From Cellvibrionaceae bacterium (GTDB lineage: Bacteria; Pseudomonadota; Gammaproteobacteria; Pseudomonadales; Cellvibrionaceae): DNA of 64,000 nucleotides. Position 1 is the first letter of the stretch; every line of letters starts with the position of its first letter. Shown here piece by piece: positions 42,116 through 49,522 of this stretch. The DNA lies in assembly GCA_021151825.1 (NCBI GenBank), contig JAGKWQ010000015.1, forward strand, positions 1 to 64,000, written 5' to 3'. Made by a program: the position numbers and the translations under genes. The notes below the pieces were generated by a model, which was not told the origin of the DNA, made no database searches, and worked only from the letters and a program-made list of their open reading frames with translations.

Positions 42116-42820
42116 CTATGTTTGTTGCATCAATCGATCAGTTTCTTTTTTAACAACGGCGTAGCATTCGCAGCTGAGCCGTTCCAGATGCATGCGATCT
42201 ACAACAGTAATGTGGCCTCGTGAATATTCGATTATGCCGGATCGTTGTAATTTTCCCGCTGCCTCGGTAATTCCTTCCCTTCTTACTCCCAGTACATTGG
42301 CGATTAGCTCTTGTGTCATTGCAATATGATTGCCCGATAAGCGATCAAGTGACAGTAACAGCCAGCGACAAAGTTGTTGGTCAATCGAGTGGTGGCGATT
42401 ACACACCGCCGTTTGGGCAATTTGGGTGATCAGGGATTGCGTATAGCGCAACAACAAAATTAACAGGTCGGAATAAAGATTGAATTCATCTTTAAACTTT
42501 TGTGCAGAGAGTCGATAAGCAAATCCGGCACTTTGAACAATGGCCCGGCTAGTCGTATTGTCGCCGCCCATGAACAACGCCATACCGACCATACCTTCAT
42601 TTCCAACCACCAAAATTCCCGCAGATGCTCCAGATTCCATTACATAGATTAAGGAAATAATACAATCGACCGGAAAATAAGCATGACGCAGGGTTTCACC
42701 TGATTCATATAAAACCTTTCCCAAGGGCAGGGGAACCAATTCAAGGTTGGCGGCGAGCCGTCGTTGTGAATCTAACGGCAAGGCCGCTATGAGCCTATTC
42801 AAGCGTAACGCGTGAGGCAT
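42116..42820 (-). CDS. Crp/Fnr family transcriptional regulator
   Basis: Regulator of 234 residues from the ATG at 42820. The N-terminal effector domain (about 10-130) has the cNMP-type beta-roll (PLGKVLYESGETLRHAYFPV, ILVVGNEGMVGMALFMGGD) but without the phosphate-binding Arg cassette of Crp and without the N-terminal Cys cluster of Fnr. The C-terminal Crp-type winged helix is intact (MTQELIANVLGVRREGITEA, then KLQRSGIIEYSRGHITVVD). A tail with two Cys (LSCECYAVVKK) is seen in a subset of stress-related members. It is convergent with the ferritin-like gene, and the inverted repeat at 41299 contains TTGAT/ATCAA half sites of the Fnr kind. Confidence 0.87.
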   Translation of the reverse strand: MPHALRLNRLIAALPLDSQRRLAANLELVPLPLGKVLYESGETLRHAYFPVDCIISLIYVMESGASAGILVVGNEGMVGMALFMGGDNTTSRAIVQSAGFAYRLSAQKFKDEFNLYSDLLILLLRYTQSLITQIAQTAVCNRHHSIDQQLCRWLLLSLDRLSGNHIAMTQELIANVLGVRREGITEAAGKLQRSGIIEYSRGHITVVDRMHLERLSCECYAVVKKETDRLMQQT

Positions 42821-42923
42821 ATGTTTTCTCAAGGGTTATAAGTAAAGTGCGCAAAATTTTAGAGTAGACCGAGAGCCTGCTATGTGCGCCACCGAACATA
42901 ACCCATATCATTTAATGATTAAC

Positions 42924-42941
42924 ACGACTATTTTTAGTCGT
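42924..42941. repeat. Small hairpin ahead of the 50-residue ORF
   Basis: Arms ACGACTA and TAGTCGT around a TTTT loop, ending 13 bases before the start codon of the small membrane protein gene and overlapping its leader. Confidence 0.5.
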
Positions 42942-42954
42942 TACAGGGGGCTAA

Positions 42955-43107
42955 ATGTACAAGATAATTTGTTTTGCATTGTTGGTTTGGTGTTGCATCG
43001 CCGTCACATCCATATTCGGTGTTCAGGCGTTGCTTCAATTTATGATGCTGTTAGTAGTTTACTTTGCGTTATTGCATGCCCGTAAATTAAAGCGAACCAA
43101 AATATAA
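42955..43107 (+). CDS. Small membrane protein of 50 residues
   Basis: A short reading frame with ATG 4 bases after an AGGGGG ribosome binding site. The product is almost wholly hydrophobic (MYKIICFALLVWCCIAVTSI, then LLQFMMLLVVYFALLHA) and ends in a basic tail HARKLKRTKI, as expected of a two-helix inner-membrane miniprotein. An overlapping longer frame from 42882 has no such features. No family is recognised. It lies between the Crp/Fnr gene and the two-component operon, both on the other strand. Confidence 0.55.
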   Translation: MYKIICFALLVWCCIAVTSIFGVQALLQFMMLLVVYFALLHARKLKRTKI

Positions 43108-43192
43108 ACGCATGCGGGGCTCTGGCAACTTACCTTATCACATCACACTCTTTGCGATTGGTATAAAGTCCGGTGGCCAGAAAATCCAGCTA

Positions 43193-44509
43193 TCAGTTAT
43201 CAGTTGTACGACCTGCCAAATCAGAAAACGCAATCGAAAAAGTGACGGTTTCAGTATCAGTGGTAAACGATAAATTCCAGTTGCAGTGAGTACAAAGCCT
43301 GCCAATCAACTCCAGCCCCAATCCCCCGCCATTACGCCCCTGTTTTCTGGCAAGACGACCATAGAGTTCGCTGATTTCCTTCATGGTCAGCTCGTTGTTT
43401 TTGTTCTTGATCGTGACCGTTGAATCTTGCTCCAGCATAATAAAAATCTCACCGCCATGTGAGTGTTCAATGGCGTTGCGCAGCAAATTGCCCAGTGCAC
43501 ACTTCACCATCTGCAGTGGTGCAAAAATTTCTACTGCCGGCATTTCTGCCAGCATTATTGTCACGTTTTTATTTTCCGCAAAAAATGCATACTCTCCGGT
43601 TATTTCTATTAATAGTTGATCGAGAAAAATTAATTCGCTGCTTTCTTGTACGCGTGCCGGGTCCTTCGCCAGCACTAATAACAAGGTAATCATTTCATTC
43701 ACATTGCCAATCGCATCCTGGATGCGAAACAGGCGATTTCTGGTGTTATCCGATAGGCTATTATCGTCGAGGGAAAGCTTCACCACACCATCAATAACCG
43801 ACAATGGGGTACGTAATTCGTGGCTCGCCATATTAATAAAATCGCGTTCCCGTTCGATAAAACGCTCATTTTTTCTGAGATACATATTCATCGCATCAGC
43901 AATAATTTCCAGTTCAACGCTCGGGTTTTGTGGCAGGTGTATTTGCTGGTTTTTTTTATCAGGCGCTAACTCCTGGATTTGTTGTGCAACATCTTTTAAT
44001 GGCCTGACCAACCATCCCGATGCCCAGGCAATAAAAATACATAAAATAAAACTAACTGTTCCCGCCATAAGGTAGACGGTGTTTTGAACCTGTTGCTCAT
44101 TTTTCTCAAGGTCATCTATGTGAATGAGTAATGCGATTTTTTTTCCTTCAACTTCCCTGATCATGATAACCCGCATTTTCCCTTCAAAAATAAATTCATC
44201 ATACAGTCCGGGTGTGAGTTTGTTCAGCGGTGCATGATGTTGGTTGTGTGTATCTACTACAAACATCGCAATGGCATCATTGTTTGGCCATTCGTAGTGC
44301 GGATCATTGGCGCGGCGATTAATGAGGTAATCCATTTCACTATTTAACGATGAATTCCACACCAATTCTTCAGCGCGTTCATTAACCACAAAATCATTTG
44401 CTAAAATGCCGAGCGTTAATATGGCGAGATAGCTGATTAAACCCAGGACAATCCTGCTGCGCAAACTGCGGCGTTGGTTGGGTTTTCGGGACAAAAAAAT
44501 CAACTTCAT
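43193..44509 (-). CDS. Sensor histidine kinase of a two-component pair
   Basis: Membrane kinase of 438 residues. Helix 1 is about 20-42 and helix 2 about 147-168, bracketing a periplasmic sensor of about 100 residues. A HAMP follows (LVRPLKDVAQQIQEL). The H-box is FINMASHELRTPLSVIDGVV, and the HATPase has N box LGNLLRNAIEHSHGG. The G1 region (TIKNKNNELT) lacks the usual DxGxG, while the G2 box NGGGLGLELIGRLC is present, so ATP binding may be unusual. The start overlaps the regulator stop (ATGA). Divergent from PepSY and cytochrome b561 genes, which are its likely targets (inference). Confidence 0.88.
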   Translation of the reverse strand: MKLIFLSRKPNQRRSLRSRIVLGLISYLAILTLGILANDFVVNERAEELVWNSSLNSEMDYLINRRANDPHYEWPNNDAIAMFVVDTHNQHHAPLNKLTPGLYDEFIFEGKMRVIMIREVEGKKIALLIHIDDLEKNEQQVQNTVYLMAGTVSFILCIFIAWASGWLVRPLKDVAQQIQELAPDKKNQQIHLPQNPSVELEIIADAMNMYLRKNERFIERERDFINMASHELRTPLSVIDGVVKLSLDDNSLSDNTRNRLFRIQDAIGNVNEMITLLLVLAKDPARVQESSELIFLDQLLIEITGEYAFFAENKNVTIMLAEMPAVEIFAPLQMVKCALGNLLRNAIEHSHGGEIFIMLEQDSTVTIKNKNNELTMKEISELYGRLARKQGRNGGGLGLELIGRLCTHCNWNLSFTTDTETVTFSIAFSDLAGRTTDN

Positions 44510-45195
44510 AATTCCGCCAGACGATAACCGACACGGGGGAGCGTATGAATGAGCTTGTTAGAAAAAGGCGCATCAATTTTGCGGCGTAGATCGTGAATAT
44601 ACGCCCGCAACCGGTCACTTTCTGGCGGGCTATCACCCCAAATGCATTCGCCTAACTGGCTATGGCTAACAATGGATGGACTTGCTTCCATCAATGTGCG
44701 CAACAATTTTTTATAGATTGGATAAAGTTGGATAATGTGGCCAGCGCGAGTGACTTCCATGGTGGACAGATCAAAACTGAGATCTGCAATTTCCAATACT
44801 TTTGCTGTTGTTGTACGTTTGCTGCGCGCCATTAAGGCTTCAAGGCGCACTTCAAGTTCCTGCAATTCGAACGGTTTGGTCAGGTAATCATCGGCCCCGG
44901 CTTTAAAGCCACAAATCTTATCTGGTAACTCATCGCGTGCAGTTAACATAATGATTGGAGTATCGCATTGGTATTCTTCGCGCAGCTCTTTCAGCAATTG
45001 AAATCCGTCCAGTTTGGGAAGGTTCCAATCCAGAATGATGCCATCGTAATGTTGGGTTGTTGCGAGCCATTTTCCCACCAGCCCATCAGGCGCTGCATCC
45101 AGGATATGTCCCCTGCTTTCGAAGTAATCAAATAAATTTGCCACTAAATTTTGATTGTCTTCAACAATAAGCAATTTCATGGGGTGTTGATCCAT
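44506..45195 (-). CDS. OmpR/PhoB-family response regulator
   Basis: Response regulator of 229 residues. The receiver has KLLIVEDNQNL, acceptor Asp in GIILDWNLPKLDG, Thr in IIMLTARDEL and Lys in YLTKPFELQEL. The C-terminal winged helix is OmpR-type (SFDLSTMEVTRAGHIIQLYP, ending HTLPRVGYRLAEL). The frame starts at 45195; an internal ATG at 45180 (MKLLIVEDN) is equally good. It is the first gene of a two-gene operon with the kinase at 43193. Confidence 0.92.
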   Translation of the reverse strand: MDQHPMKLLIVEDNQNLVANLFDYFESRGHILDAAPDGLVGKWLATTQHYDGIILDWNLPKLDGFQLLKELREEYQCDTPIIMLTARDELPDKICGFKAGADDYLTKPFELQELEVRLEALMARSKRTTTAKVLEIADLSFDLSTMEVTRAGHIIQLYPIYKKLLRTLMEASPSIVSHSQLGECIWGDSPPESDRLRAYIHDLRRKIDAPFSNKLIHTLPRVGYRLAEL

Positions 45196-45370
45196 AGGGG
45201 GGAGAGTTTAACGGCAGGTGTAACGACCCTGGCGCGGACAGAATAAGGACATAATGCCCTATACAATCCAGGGTTAATCATTCTGGTTATCCGCAGGCAT
45301 CAAAATATCATTGATGTGGGTGGAATAAGTCAAGAAATCGGTTAATTTCATACTATCAAGGAAACTCACT

Positions 45371-45640
45371 ATGCGTAATTTACTATTGCTTGCTGTGGTA
45401 TCTCTATTTAGTTCAGGTGTTTTGGCTGGCCCCGAGTGCACTACTACGGATAGTTCCAAGTGGCTGGATAAAGCCAAATTTCAGGAAGATTTGAAAGCCC
45501 AAGGGTATGAGATTAAAGTATTCAAAGTCACTGATGGCAACTGCTATGAAATCTATGGCTGGAATAAAGATAAGAAAAAAGTAGAAATTTATTTTGATCC
45601 GGTGTCTGGCAAACCGGTTAAAGAAGAAATCGAAGAGTAA
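45371..45640 (+). CDS. Periplasmic PepSY-domain miniprotein
   Basis: Secreted protein of 89 residues: signal peptide (cleavage near SGVLA/GPEC) followed by a single PepSY-type domain (KFQEDLKAQGYEIKVFKVTD, CYEIYGWNKDKKKVEIYFDP). Similar small PepSY proteins are encoded with cytochrome b561 and a two-component system in many gammaproteobacteria. Two Cys residues in the mature part could form a disulfide. It lies 5 bases before the cytochrome b561 gene, so the two are cotranscribed. Confidence 0.85.
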   Translation: MRNLLLLAVVSLFSSGVLAGPECTTTDSSKWLDKAKFQEDLKAQGYEIKVFKVTDGNCYEIYGWNKDKKKVEIYFDPVSGKPVKEEIEE

Positions 45641-45645
45641 TCCCT

Positions 45646-46170
45646 GTGCATACCGAAAAACTGTGGGACCCGTTAATCCGGATTTTTCACTGGTCTATTG
45701 CGGCTATTTTTGTCGCCAATTATTTTTTCAATGAGGCCGGTGAAGATTGGCATCAGTGGTTAGGCTACATCGCGGTAGCCTGGTTGCTGGTGCGGTTCTT
45801 GTGGGGATTTTTCGGTAAAGGTGCGGCACGTTGGTCTGATTTTTTCCCGACCCGTGCCAACCTTACGCAACATATAACCGCGTTGGTGAAGGGCGAACAT
45901 TATCATCGACGCGGGCATTCGCCCTTGGGCGGATTGGTGATGATTGTAATGATGTTGTGTCTGTTGTTGCTCGGCATTACCGGTTTTATGATGAGTGAAA
46001 TCGATTATTTTTGGGGTGAAGATTGGGTGAGTAATCTGCACGCCTGGACCGCCAATTCATTATTGGCTCTGGTGTTGGTGCATATATTTGCGGCCTTGTT
46101 TGAAAGCTATCGCTTAAAGGAAAATCTTCCGCTGTCGATGATTACGGGTAAGCGCCGAGTCGATAAATAA
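45646..46170 (+). CDS. Cytochrome b561-type membrane protein
   Basis: Integral membrane protein of 174 residues, GTG start (VHTEKLWDPLIRIFHWSIAA). Four helices with histidines suited to haem b: FHW in helix 1, DWHQWLGYIAVAWLLVRFLW in helix 2, SNLHAWTANSLLALVLVHIF in the last helix pair. Such proteins pass electrons between quinol and periplasmic or membrane acceptors. Operon with the PepSY gene, divergent from the two-component pair. Confidence 0.9.
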   Translation: MHTEKLWDPLIRIFHWSIAAIFVANYFFNEAGEDWHQWLGYIAVAWLLVRFLWGFFGKGAARWSDFFPTRANLTQHITALVKGEHYHRRGHSPLGGLVMIVMMLCLLLLGITGFMMSEIDYFWGEDWVSNLHAWTANSLLALVLVHIFAALFESYRLKENLPLSMITGKRRVDK

Positions 46171-46235
46171 AAGGCCCTGCCATTTCCTAACCCGCCAATC
46201 CCCGGAATTATTTTCACACTTCCACTGCTTTTTTT

Positions 46236-46415
46236 ATGCGCCGTTATTTCATGACCCTGGTGTTTTTATCTGCAATAGGGCCAGCGGTTCATCATCCTTT
46301 CAATCCTATCCATGAACGCCGGTTCGCTTTTTGGGCGCATTCCCTAATGTTGGCTTATTTTATGCTCTATTCTTTTCATCAATGCAGTGAGGTTGCCTAC
46401 GCTTGGCTTGATTAA
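46236..46415 (+). CDS. Possible 59-residue ORF
   Basis: A reading frame beginning MRRYFMTLVFLSAIGPAVHH that ends in EVAYAWLD. It has a leader-like N-terminus and a second hydrophobic stretch, but no ribosome binding site (the upstream bases are T-rich) and no recognised family. It is the only candidate in the 403-base gap 46171-46573; the rest of the gap shows nothing. Confidence 0.25.
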   Translation: MRRYFMTLVFLSAIGPAVHHPFNPIHERRFAFWAHSLMLAYFMLYSFHQCSEVAYAWLD

Positions 46416-46573
46416 AACTTTAATTTATTAAGCCACACCGTTTTTATCCGTAACCGCGGCAAAACGTTATAAAACAGCGGGTTTGGCTGAAAATCTCCAT
46501 TGTATTAACGTGAAAAATTTTCAATGAAACGTAAATTCGATAACTCCGGAAACCAATTACTGGAATATTTATC

Positions 46574-47002
46574 ATGATAAGAATGATTTCCGAATCGCAA
46601 GTTTCCATGAAGAAAATTGAATTGGCGGAAATGGTTCCTCCAGCCTCCGTGTTTCAAAAAGATGACAATTGGATCACTACCGAAAAAACACGTTACTGCG
46701 TCGAGTTAAAAAGCCAATGGGTTATTGTTGAAGTTCCTAAAGGTTTTAGCGTGGACGCTAATGCGATTACTTACGATTTTCCTTTAATGAGCAAATGGAT
46801 AAACCAACGCACAACCGTGGCGGCTATTTTCCATCATGTTTTATATACCGAGGGCTATGACCGCAAAATAGCAGACACTGCTTTTTTGCGCGCGATGAAA
46901 CTGGAGGGTGTAAAAATCTTCCATCGCTATCCCCTTTATTGGTCCGCGCGATTGTTTGGCGGTTTTAAATATTTGGCCGTTTTAAAACATAATATGGCTT
47001 AA
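46574..47002 (+). CDS. DUF1353 family protein
   Basis: Protein of 142 residues resembling DUF1353, a family first seen in phages and prophages and later on chromosomes. Key elements are VIVEVPKGFSVDANAITYDF (compare the VPxGFxTDxAS motif), AAIFHHVLYTEGYDRKIADT (compare AAVLHDYLY), FLRAMKLEGV and RLFGGFKYLAV at the end. The conserved His-Asp of HDYLY reads HHVLY here. Function unknown. An unusual N-terminus of about 20 residues precedes the domain, and an internal Met at residue 12 could be the start. Confidence 0.72.
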   Translation: MIRMISESQVSMKKIELAEMVPPASVFQKDDNWITTEKTRYCVELKSQWVIVEVPKGFSVDANAITYDFPLMSKWINQRTTVAAIFHHVLYTEGYDRKIADTAFLRAMKLEGVKIFHRYPLYWSARLFGGFKYLAVLKHNMA

Positions 47003-47062
47003 CTATCGCTGGTCCCTGGCTTCCTCATTATTTCCCCCGGTTAGCCCGAAATGATACTTGTT

Positions 47063-47081
47063 GATAATATTTATCATTTGC
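47063..47081. promoter_or_regulatory. Candidate Fur box upstream of the CpxRA-like genes
   Basis: GATAATATTTATCATTTGC matches the 19-bp Fur consensus GATAATGATAATCATTATC at 14 positions, and also the 7-1-7 form TGATAAT-N-ATTATCA at 13 of 14. It lies about 90 bases before the regulator start. Confidence 0.6.
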
Positions 47082-47170
47082 AGGATAATCTCTTTTGTTG
47101 ATTTGTGCGCCTGCACCGGATATCAACCCTCTTAAATCCCTGATTCTTCGTCCAGCCAGTTATCTGATTT

Positions 47171-47860
47171 ATGCCGTCACTGCTTGTTATTGATGATGAT
47201 CACCAATTGACCCAGATGCTTGCCGAGTATTTCGGGGATGGGCAATTCACCGTGCATGAAGCCCACGATGCCGAGGCGGGGCTGGTCGTGCTTGCAAGCC
47301 AAGTGATCGATTTGGTGGTATTGGATGTGATGTTGCCCGTGATTGATGGTTTTGATTGTTTGCGGCAGATTCGCAAAAACTCGCCGGTGCCGGTGATTAT
47401 GCTCACCGCTCAAGGGTCGGATATCGATCGGGTTATCGGGCTCGAATTAGGGGCCGATGATTACATGGCAAAGCCGTTTAACCCGCGCGAACTGCGAGCG
47501 CGTATTGATGCGGTGCTGCGTCGGTTACATCAATCAAAAAATGAATTTGTTCCCGACAAATTGGTTATCGGTGCGCTGAGTTTATCGCCCTACACATTGG
47601 AAGTATGGGTTGGTAATGAGGCGATGTCCCTGACATCATCGGAAATCAGCATCCTGGAAATTTTAATGCGTGGATGCAATCAGGTGGTCTCGCGCAATAC
47701 CTTAAGTGAACAAGTGTTGGGTAAAAAACTCGGTTTATATGACCGCAGTATTGATACCCATGTTTCCAATCTCCGTCGCAAATTGGGTTTGGGCCAAGTT
47801 TCCGGGCGCCCGAGCATCCGTAATTTTCGCGCGCGGGGTTACATGCTGGTTCCGGGATAA
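47171..47860 (+). CDS. CpxR-like response regulator
   Basis: OmpR-family response regulator of 229 residues. Receiver motifs: LLVIDDDHQLTQML, acceptor Asp in LVVLDVMLPVIDG, Thr in VIMLTAQGSD, Lys in YMAKPFNPREL. The DNA-binding domain includes MSLTSSEISILEILMRGCNQ and SIDTHVSNLRRKLG, ending FRARGYMLVPG, as in the CpxR/RstA branch. It is the first gene of an operon with the kinase at 47879 and precedes an iron-type TonB-dependent receptor operon. A candidate Fur box lies upstream, so the signal may be metal-related (inference). Confidence 0.9.
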   Translation: MPSLLVIDDDHQLTQMLAEYFGDGQFTVHEAHDAEAGLVVLASQVIDLVVLDVMLPVIDGFDCLRQIRKNSPVPVIMLTAQGSDIDRVIGLELGADDYMAKPFNPRELRARIDAVLRRLHQSKNEFVPDKLVIGALSLSPYTLEVWVGNEAMSLTSSEISILEILMRGCNQVVSRNTLSEQVLGKKLGLYDRSIDTHVSNLRRKLGLGQVSGRPSIRNFRARGYMLVPG

Positions 47861-47878
47861 TCTGCGGGCGGCGTTGTC

Positions 47879-49309
47879 ATGTACGAGAAAAAAAATAAAC
47901 GACAAGCCACATTATTTTTGCGAATTTTTATTTCGTTCTGGCTCGCGATGGCGCTGATTCTGTTAATCGGGATGGCGTTCACTTCCTGGGTCTATATTAA
48001 TCGCCATCACTCATTAGATAACGTCACTGTTGTTCCACTGATTGCTGAAGCTCGCCGTGTTGCTCAGGTCAGTGGTGACGAGGGTTTGCGCCAATGGCGC
48101 AAGAAAAGTGAAGCCGATTACGATGCGCTGGATGTGTTTGTCATTGACCAGAATTTCCAGGATATTGATAAACGAACCTTATCGACACGTTTAATCGAGA
48201 TGCTAAAGGTTTACAGCAAATTAAGTTACCAAAATCCCGAGGACGATATCGATGGTCGCTGGGGCTGGTGGGATATGCCTCGAATTAATGTGGCAAATGG
48301 CCAAACTTATACATTAATTTTTTTGCCGTTTGATAGCTCGCGCCTGGAAGTGATTGGTCGCTCTTACGTTCCTTATTTATTGTTAATTGTCAGCCTGTGT
48401 ATCAGCACATTAATGTGCTGGATTTTGGCGCGTTACATCAGTACACCCATTCGACATTTGCAAGAGCGGGCGCGCATGTTGGTAGACGGGCCTGCTGATA
48501 GTCATGTCGGTGAACAATTTACCGGGCGCAGCGATGAATTGGGCGTATTGGCGCGCGATTTTGACCACATGTCAAAACGCATTCACAAATTGCTGTCTGC
48601 AAAAGAAAATTTGTTGCGCAACGTGTCGCATGAATTGCGCTCACCACTGGCGCGTATTGATTTGGCATTGGAACTGGCGCGTCGCATGGATGATAAAACC
48701 GGTTTGCAATTAAACCGTATTGGGCAGGAATCGATGCGTTTGAATTGTTTGATCGGTGAGATAATCGAGCTATCCCAAACCCATGATCATTCATCATTTT
48801 CCAAAAAGTCGGTTGACTTGACGCGTTTGCTTGAGCGCGTGGTGATCGATGCAAATTTTGAAGCACAACAATATGATGCCAATGTGCTGCTTTATCCTGC
48901 GGCTACCGCGTATGTCCTTGGCGATGAAAATTCCTTGCAAAAGGTATTCGATAATATTTTGCGCAATGCGGTTTCCTTTACCGCGCCGCAAAGTACGGTG
49001 TGCGTTTCTATTCGCCATAAAATGATGGCCGATCTTATTCGCGATCACTGGGTTGTAGAAATTATCGATAATGGCCCCGGGGTTGCGCCAAAAGACCTGC
49101 CGCATTTATTTGAACCTTTCTATAAGTCGCACCCACTCGCGCGCCGCAATAGCAGTGGCTTGGGTTTAAGTATTGCTGCCAACATTGTGTTGGCTCACGA
49201 AGGTATGATCCAGGTAAAAAACCGGAGCAAATATTCCGCCGCCGATGAAAAAAATGAATCCGGTTTAATTGTGAGTGTTTCGCTGCCGGTACTGGCCTCG
49301 GCAAAATAA
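47879..49309 (+). CDS. CpxA-like sensor histidine kinase
   Basis: Membrane kinase of 476 residues. Helix 1 is about 12-36, a periplasmic sensor of about 120 residues follows, and helix 2 is about 160-185. Then HAMP (YISTPIRHLQERARMLVDG) and the H-box LLRNVSHELRSPLARIDLAL. The HATPase has N box DNILRNAVSFTAPQ, G1 EIIDNGPGVAPKDLP, F box HLFEPFYKSHP and G2 SSGLGLSIAANIV. It lies 18 bases after its regulator. The layout and H-box match CpxA-type kinases, which sense envelope stress; here the neighbourhood points to iron or envelope sensing. Confidence 0.9.
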   Translation: MYEKKNKRQATLFLRIFISFWLAMALILLIGMAFTSWVYINRHHSLDNVTVVPLIAEARRVAQVSGDEGLRQWRKKSEADYDALDVFVIDQNFQDIDKRTLSTRLIEMLKVYSKLSYQNPEDDIDGRWGWWDMPRINVANGQTYTLIFLPFDSSRLEVIGRSYVPYLLLIVSLCISTLMCWILARYISTPIRHLQERARMLVDGPADSHVGEQFTGRSDELGVLARDFDHMSKRIHKLLSAKENLLRNVSHELRSPLARIDLALELARRMDDKTGLQLNRIGQESMRLNCLIGEIIELSQTHDHSSFSKKSVDLTRLLERVVIDANFEAQQYDANVLLYPAATAYVLGDENSLQKVFDNILRNAVSFTAPQSTVCVSIRHKMMADLIRDHWVVEIIDNGPGVAPKDLPHLFEPFYKSHPLARRNSSGLGLSIAANIVLAHEGMIQVKNRSKYSAADEKNESGLIVSVSLPVLASAK

Positions 49310-49435
49310 TATTTTTTAAAAATAGTTATCGAGGCAGTTTTCTGTTGCTTGAGGATTAATTGTCAAGAAGTCAAAAGATTGTGCGGATAGTGAAAAGATT
49401 GTACGGCTAATTAAAAGGTTGATTTGCATATAGGT

Positions 49436-49454
49436 GAGAACAAATATCATTTGC
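49436..49454. promoter_or_regulatory. Candidate Fur box upstream of the TonB-dependent receptor
   Basis: GAGAACAAATATCATTTGC matches the Fur consensus at 12 of 19 positions, including the contiguous ATCATT core. It lies about 70 bases before the receptor start. Confidence 0.45.
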
Positions 49455-49522
49455 GCCCATTCTCTTAGCTAAGGATTTTTTAGCTAACAGTTGTTATTCG
49501 TTAAAAAAAGGGGCTGTCATCT

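Noticed and set aside
46568..46579. TTATCATGATAA palindrome at the DUF1353 start as a Fur box
   Set aside because: It is only 12 bp and matches the Fur consensus poorly outside the core.
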